Assembly (NCBI GenBank): GCA_928212115.1
Contig: CAKMRJ010005634.1
Location: forward strand, 128,463,660-128,527,659
Direction of reading: 5' to 3'
Length of the DNA: 64,000 nt
DNA from: Lactuca virosa
Taxonomy: Eukaryota; Streptophyta; Magnoliopsida; Asterales; Asteraceae
Shown: positions 58,145 through 64,000 of the stretch, in pieces
How the letters are laid out: each line of letters opens with the position of its first letter
Position numbering within the stretch: position 1 is the first letter of the stretch
Notes under the pieces: model-generated
What the model saw: only the letters and a program-made list of their open reading frames with translations
What the model was told of the DNA's origin: nothing
Databases searched by the model: none
Position numbers and translations under genes: made by a program

Positions 58145-59572
58145 TAGGTTTGTTTGTTGTTTTTTTTTTGTGCAAACTGCTTGAAAAAATTTGTTTTTCT
58201 GTTTTCTGCTCGTATGAAAGTTTGCACATTTGTTGCTGGAAATGGACTAGAAACATTACCCTAAACTGTTTTGATGTTTTAAAACTTGTTTTAGATGGTG
58301 TAATGTTTATGCTAATCCATTTACAATGGCAATTATCAAAATTACAAGTTTTTTTTTTAAGTGTAATTTTTGATTCTTGAAAGTGTTCATATTCATGTTC
58401 TTGAACTTATGAAGATTAGATGATCATAGGAATTGTTTGTAACCTTCATGGTAGTTTAATTCATGATCATAATGTGTTTTAATGGAGTCCATAACTTGTT
58501 CTCAAGTTATGGAAAACCAAAAGTCTCACTTTTATTAAAGCCATTAAAAGAACACAAGAGTTATAAAAATGAAGAGTCTTCATTTTTATTACTCAATTAA
58601 TTCATAAGTTATAAGAAATGAAAAGTTTTTGAAGTTTACAAAACTTGCCCTCAAGTTTTGGAACAAGTAAAGTATTGATTAAAACTTTAGTTCCAACCCT
58701 TAGAATTTTAAAAGTTAAAATTCAACCCTTATACTTTATAATATTATAAGTTACTAATATATATATGTATAAGATCAAGTCGTCTTACCGCTAGTACGCC
58801 TCATTCATGAAGCCGGTCTATAAGGGGGGTATAAGGTTGTTGCCTATAAAATGGCAACTTAATGGGTGTCCACTCTCACCCACCGCTTCCTTGATCGGTG
58901 GAGGGTCGTTAGCCGAACGGGTAGGATAAGGACTAATAAATTCTCATTAAAAGTATGATGAATATTATAAAGTAACAAATGCTTTTATTAAATTCCCAAT
59001 TTTAGTTACTTTAGGAAAAAATGTGAATAAGGTGTTAATCCATGAAATTACACTTTATACTTTGTTTAAGTCGTTGGTGGAGCGTGTGTGGTTAACCGGC
59101 ACACTAACTTGGACTTAACAAGGTAGCTAAAGGGTGACTTAAGGTTTATCATAGTATCGGTGGAGCGTGTGTGGTTTACCGGCACATCGATTGAGTGATA
59201 AACTTTAAGGGTACCAAGTGATTTGCATGGTTACTTCACACCTCGTTTTGTGATCCTCGGTATCCCAGTCACAAAACTTGGAGGGCACACTCGAGATTGA
59301 AACATGCCTTTGAAAAAAAAATTCATTGAATCTCAAAAGAATTTAGGAATTTCTAAGAACCAATTAAAAACCTAATATCTATATTTCGTTTTTCATGGTG
59401 GAAATTGGTGAATCGTCATTCACCTACCTTTCAAATATGTTATAGCTTGGATTACGGCATACCTCTTCTAAGTTATAATATATTGTGATTGGATCCTAGC
59501 CTTAATATTACATTTGGGTGTTTTATTAAGGACTCTCTTAATATCTAAACTCATCTTGTTCTCTTCGTTCAA
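58145..59572 (+). other. D leader with conserved block and paired hairpins
   Basis: 1.4 kb without a gene. Block 58781-58931 is close to B 13123-13270. Hairpins GTGTG/CACAC at 59086-59104 (loop GTTAACCGG) and GTGTG/CACAT at 59169-59187 (loop GTTTACCGG), 83 bases apart. GATTACGGCATACC is about 120 bases before gag. Confidence 0.7.
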
Positions 59573-60485
59573 ATGTCTTCAAACAATGCTGCTTCTGGCT
59601 CTAATCCTAATGGCTCCTTTACCCTTATGAACTTGTGTGGGAAAGTCATTTTTGATGGATCCAACTTCAATGAATGGATCAGAAACATCAGGATGATTAC
59701 CCGCTACGAGGACAAAGAATATGTCCTTGACAAAGAGCTTAAGGAGATTGATGAGACCACTGCAACTCCCTAGGAGATCGCTGACTTCCGGGCACATGAA
59801 AGGGATGCTACAAAAGTGGCATGCATCATGTTGGCCACCATGACAGCGGAACTCCAAAAGTCCTATGAGGACTTCTACCCTTTTGAAATGCACCAAGATC
59901 TGATGGAAAGATACCATCAAAGTGCACGACAAGAGTGGTATGAAATCATATGCTCTATCATAACAACCATGATGAAGGACGGGGAATCCGTCACGAGCCA
60001 CATGCAGAAAATGCAAAGGTATGTGGATCGGTTGCTGAAGCTTAATGTGAACTTCCCTGAGGAGCTTGCAATAGATATCATTTTGCACTCCTTACCATCG
60101 TGCTATGATCAATTCCGCATGACATATCACATGAGTAAGGAAGAGGTCACACTCAGCAAACTTCAGGGACTCCTCAAGACCGCAGAAACAGGTCTTAAGG
60201 GTAAGTCGGTTGTTAACACTCCTACTCCAAACTCCGCCCCGGTTTTGGCAATCGGGAAAGGTTGAGGGAAGAAGAGGAAGAGCTCTTCGAAGGGTACCAA
60301 GGCTAGGACCCTTGATGGCTCTTCTTCAAGTGGAACCAAGAAAGGTTTCGTCACTCCTTCTTCTGACCCTAAAGAGGCTGAATGCTTCTATTGCCATGAA
60401 AAGTCACATTGGAAGCGGAACTGCCCAAAGTACCAGCAAGATGTGAAGGATGGGAAAGTTAAACCCAACCATGCAGGTATTTACA
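59573..60485 (+). pseudogene. gag: D gag
   Basis: ATG 59573 opens the gag frame (SSNNAASGS start). Motifs: FDGSNFNEWIRNIRMI for the substrate-like N part, then LHSLPSCYDQFRM, the helical gag core. A basic Lys/Arg/Ser/Gly linker leads to an intact zinc knuckle C-X2-C-X4-H-X4-C at 60383-60424. Two stops interrupt it: TAG 59771-59773 in place of a probable Gln, and TGA 60263-60265 in the basic linker. The frame continues without a break into protease, as usual for Copia, whose gag and pol are one frame. A splice donor at 60477 would split off a short gag (see intron). Gag forms the particle that encloses the RNA. Confidence 0.88.
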
Positions 60486-60568
60486 CTATCTTATCTAATA
60501 ACTCACCCCATTCTAACTCTTGGGTCCTTGATACCGGTTGTGGTATTCATATATGTTCTGATTTGCAG
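60477..60568 (+). other. candidate gag/protease intron of D
   Basis: GCAG|GTATTT donor at 60477 and CTGATTTGCAG|GG acceptor ending at 60568, 92 bp. Splicing would join Gly to a short tail of Thr and three Lys before TGA 60583-60585, and remove the protease catalytic DTG at 60530-60538. The B element has the same junctions and a tail of the same kind. An AATAAA lies at 60603-60608. Not proven without RNA. Confidence 0.6.
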
Positions 60569-63500
60569 GGACTAAGAAGAAGTGAGAATGTGGAGCATGG
60601 AAGAATAAACTTAATCATGGGGAATAGGAAAGCTTTACCTGTCACCAAGATTGGAGTTTATACTTTATCGCTAAGTAGTGGGTTTAGTTTAGATTTGAAT
60701 AAATGTTGTTATTCGCCAGAAATGGCAAGAAATATTATTTCCTTTCATGCATTGTATAAACAAGGTTTCACCTTTTCATTTGATAATGAAGTTGGTTCGA
60801 TTAATGCTTTCTTTAATAATGTTCTTTATTTTAAAGCATTACCTTGTGATGGCGTGTATGAAACTGTATATGTGGTTGATAACTTAGGAAATAATATATT
60901 GTGTATTGATTCTGTTAATGATAATAACTTGGATAAAGCATCATTATGGCATTGTCGTCTTGGACATATAAGCAAGAAACGCATAGGCCAACTCCAAAAG
61001 GATGGAGTATTGGAGTCATTTGACCTAAAGTCAGATGATAGTTGCGAATCATGCTTACTTGGAAAAATGACAAAGTCACCCTTCACAGGTTCTTGTGAGA
61101 GGGGTGAAGGTTTGTTGGATCTTATACACACGGATGTGTGTGGGCCCTTCAAACATGCCACAAGGGATGCTAATCGTTATTATTTGACTTTTACTGATGA
61201 TTACAGTAGATATGGATATGTCTACTTAATCAAGCATAAGTCAGAGACTTTTGAGAGGTTTAAAGAGTTTAAACAGGAAGTCGAGAATCAATTGGGCAGG
61301 AACATTAAGATGCTTTGATCCGATCGAGGTGGTGAGTATCTTAGTTCAGAGTTCCTCGACTATCTTAGGGAATGTGGGATTGTCTCACAATTGACACCTC
61401 CCAGGACACCGCAGTTGAATGGTGTAGCTGAGAGGCGTAATCGAACCTTGTTGGATATGGTTCGTTCCATGATGAGTCGAGCTTCGCTACCAATCTCATT
61501 TTGGGGGTATGCCTTAGAGACTGCCGCCCATATCCTTAATCTAGTCCCTACAAAGAAAGTTGCCAAAACTCCTCATGAGATGTGGACTGGTAAAGTACCC
61601 AAACTAGACCACATTAAGATTTGGGGTTGCGAGGCTTTCGTGAGACGCGAGACTCATGATAAGCTCGAACCTCGAAGTGAGAGGTGTATTTTCATCGGCT
61701 ACCCACAGAAATCCTTTGGTTACCTCTTCTACAGACCTAGTGAGAATGTGGTCTTTGTAGCTAGGAGGGCTTTCTTTCGAGAGAGAGAGAGAGTTCATAA
61801 GCCAAGGAGACAGTGGGAGGCAAGTTGACCTTGAAGAAATTCAAGAGTCAAGTGGTGAAGGAACTTCAAACCCTAGCACTCAACTTGAGGAGGAAACTCC
61901 TGTTGAGCCAATTGACAAGTCTGTACCTCTGAGGCGTTCCACAAGGGTTAGGAATGCACCTGAGCATTACTATGGATTCCATATTACTGCGGAAGGTGAT
62001 ACACTTATCAGTGATGAGACACTGATAGGTCTGGATGAACCTAACAGTTACGCGGAAGCCATGGCAGGCCCTGAGTCAGCCAAGTGGAAAGAGGCAATGG
62101 ACAGCGAGATACAGTCCATGTATGACAATCAAGTTTGGAACTTGGTTGAGAATGTACCAGGTCGTAAGACTGTAGGGTGCAAATGGATCTTCAAGAAGAA
62201 GACCGACATGGATGGTAATGTACACACTTATAAGGCACGACTGGTTGCAAAGGGTTTCTCACAAACTCCGAGAGTTGATTATGATGAGACCTTTTCTCCA
62301 GTGGCCAAGATTAAGTCTATTAGGGTTCTGTTAGCCATAGCTACATTTCATGACTATGAAATATGGCAAATGGATGTCAAAACCGCTTTCCTTAATGGAA
62401 AGTTGGCTGAGGATGTTTACATGAGTCAGCCAGAGGGTTTTGTCAATACAGAGTACCCTAATAGAGTGTGTAAGCTTGAGAAATCCATTTATGGGTTAAA
62501 GCAAGCACCTCGCAGATGGAATCTTTGCTTTGATGAGAAAGTCAAAGAATTTGGCTTTTCTAGGAGTGAAGATGAATCTTGTGTATATGTCAAGGCTAGT
62601 GGGAGTATAGTTAGTTTTTTGGTATTGTATGTGGATGACATACTACTCATAGGAAATGACATCCCAACTCTGCAGGAAGTTAAGTCCTGGCTTGGGAAGT
62701 GTTTCTCTATGAAGGACCTAGGAGAAGCTGCCTATATTCTAGGGATAAGGATCTTGAGAGACCGGAGTAAAAGACTAATTGGACTTAGTCAGAGTACCTA
62801 CTTGGATAAGGTGCTGAAGAGATTCGGCATGCAGGACTCCAAGAAAGGAGAGTTACCCATCCAGAGTAATGCCAGATTGAGTAAGACACAAAGCCCTAGT
62901 ACTAAGGCTGAGATAGCAGAAATGACTCGAATACCTTATGCTTCGGCTGTAGGATCGATCATGTATGCTATGACGTGTACTCGACCTGATGTAGCATTTG
63001 CTTTGAGCATGGTTAGCAGGTATCAGGGGAACCCTGGCAAGGCACACTGGACTGCGGTAAAGAATATCCTCAAGTACCTACGGAGGACTAAGGACTGGGT
63101 CCTTACCCTCGGTGGGAGTGAAGACTTGAGAGTTGTAGGGTATAGTGATGCTAGCTTTCAGACTGATAGGGATAATTTCCGCTCTCAGTCAGGCTGGGTC
63201 TTTACCTTAAACGGAGGAGCAATTTCTTGGAAGAGTTCCAAGCAAGAGACAGTGGCTGATTCAACTTGCGAATCAGAGTATATAGCAGCTAGCGAGGCAG
63301 CAAAGGAGGCGATATGGCTGAAGAACTTCATTGGAGACCTTGGAGTTGTACCAGCTATTAAAGAGCCAATGGAAATTTTCTGTGATAGTGAAAGTGCAGT
63401 TGCCTTAGCCAAGGAACCAAGGGATCACGGGAGATCCAGACACATCGACAGAAAATACCATTTCATCAGACATCGAATAGAAGAAGGACTCCTCGTGGCA

Positions 63501-63620
63501 AAGAGGGTATCATCGGATGAGAATCCAGCAGATCCCCTCACGAAGGGACTGACTCGGGTTAAGCATCTCCAGCATGCTCGGAGCATAGGGCTGAAGGATG
63601 ATATTAGATTTAGTAGTTAG
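60486..63620 (+). pseudogene. pol: D pol: protease, integrase, RT, RNase H
   Basis: Protease WVLDTGCG (DTG 60530-60538). Pre-integrase LWHCRLGHISKK near 60947. Integrase zinc CESCLLGK. The catalytic segment has TGA at 61316-61318 for Arg next to the second catalytic Asp (61322), then the Glu in NGVAERRN. A GA-run at about 61777-61792 shifts the frame, so the first frame ends at 61828 and the rest reads in the next frame from about 61793. RT: AMDSEIQSMY, FLNGKLAEDVY, catalytic YVDD at 62628-62639. RNase H: YSDASFQTD, SESEYIA-like, HIDRKYHFI, ENPADPLTKGL. The last 519-codon frame (62061-63620) is fully open. The whole would serve as reverse transcription and integration enzymes if the stops and frameshift were absent. 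Confidence 0.9.
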
Positions 63621-64000
63621 ATAACCTTGAAATTTGTAAAGTGTAATTGACATTAGATGATGAATAAAAGGTGTTTTATTTATGAGTAAAGTGTTGCTAT
63701 ATCTTGTCGATCGTTTACTATATTTCTTTTGCATGTTTTGACTTCCAGAATAATTATGTTTGGTATATCATATTATTCGAACCTCCACAGTCGGTCATAT
63801 GTCGGAAGTAGGTATGAATCAAGACTGTCATGATTGGTTGCAGAGGTCTAAGTTGTTGGACATGGCTACAACACTCATGAGTGCTCATAAGTTCTGAGCA
63901 TTGGACTCAACCCACGCTCACTGGAATCACTTCATGGAATTTATCTCGAGTGATCGTGAGACGGTAATATCATATAAGTCTTCAAACCTAGATATATGAT
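63621..64000 (+). other. D 3' non-coding region (window end)
   Basis: Starts after the pol stop. From 63731 it matches the conserved 3' blocks of B and C: GCATGTTTTGACTTCC, ATTCGAACCTCCACAGTCGG, GACTGTCATGA, ACTTCATGGA. Continues outside the window. Confidence 0.75.

Larger units (their letters stand above)
47250..64000 (-). mobile_element. SIRE-like element E (minus strand), 3' end only in window, hosting C and D
   Basis: A 306-bp LTR at 47250-47555 with adjoining polypurine tract marks the 3' end in minus orientation. Its post-pol ORF occupies 47591-49536 and 56933-57355. Copia C sits in the gap, and Copia D cuts it at 57356. Putative left target duplication GAAAT at 47245-47249. Only the E sequence itself belongs to it. 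The rest of the range is inserted C and D. The other end lies beyond the window. Confidence 0.65.
57356..64000 (+). mobile_element. Ty1/Copia element D, recent, 3' end beyond window
   Basis: 5' LTR 57356-58130 (TGTTGG...CCATCA), primer site, long leader, gag, protease, integrase, RT and RNase H in the Copia order. Inserted in E with left flank GAAGT (57351-57355). It has three in-frame stops and one frameshift, otherwise nearly intact. The 3' LTR is not in the window. Confidence 0.92.

Noticed and set aside
58087..58380. Open frame crossing the D LTR end and primer site
   Set aside because: Overlaps the primer binding site and a poly-T run; a protein here would be incompatible with element structure.

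Overview
This is plant nuclear heterochromatin made almost entirely of LTR retrotransposons nested inside one another. I see no convincing host gene, tRNA, rRNA or CRISPR. Families and style (AT-rich LTRs, initiator-Met-tRNA primer sites, CG-centred dyads such as AACTCGACGAGTT, Tekay-type chromodomain Ty3/Gypsy, SIRE-type Ty1/Copia with an extra post-pol gene) suggest an Asteraceae genome, most likely lettuce (Lactuca). That host call comes from recall, not from a search.

Layout. The oldest layer is a plus-strand SIRE-like Copia element 'A', cut into pieces at 640-1460, 31616-32791 and 44765-47249. Its reading order (integrase end, RT, RNase H, post-pol ORF) is restored when the insertions are ignored. 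At 1461-31610 a minus-strand Gypsy element 'F' with 4.3 kb LTRs and no coding capacity sits in A (TSD TTTAA). Inside F's right LTR is Copia element 'B' (11454-30814, TSD TTATG). Inside B is a plus-strand Tekay-like chromovirus 'T' (18282-29895, TSD TATGA). This is four levels of nesting, each with a target-site duplication. A second insertion in A (32792-44759, near-TSD AGCTG/AGTTG) is a composite of non-autonomous Gypsy LTR units in opposite orientations. A's post-pol gene is followed by a minus-strand SIRE-like element 'E' (from 47250 to beyond the window), itself split by a decayed Copia 'C' (49537-56932) and a young Copia 'D' (57356 to beyond the window). The tail of another Gypsy LTR occupies 1-639.

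How the parts work. T and D carry nearly complete gag-pol, broken by a few stops, many of which look like C-to-T changes, plus one frameshift in D. B keeps gag but lost readable pol. C keeps only pol relics. B, C and D belong to related Copia families and share unusual non-coding architecture: a 1.4 kb leader with two copies of a hairpin whose loop usually contains GTTAACC, and a conserved block of several hundred bases between pol and the polypurine tract.

The most interesting observation is a candidate short intron (88-92 bp) at the end of gag in both B and D. It removes the protease active site and would give a short GAG with a basic tail. In B the protease frame has decayed but the splice sites and the short second exon remain intact. 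Other notable items are CG-centred dyads in the regulatory zones of unrelated families, an extra ORF upstream of gag in T, and an inverted templated filler at a deletion junction in F's right LTR.
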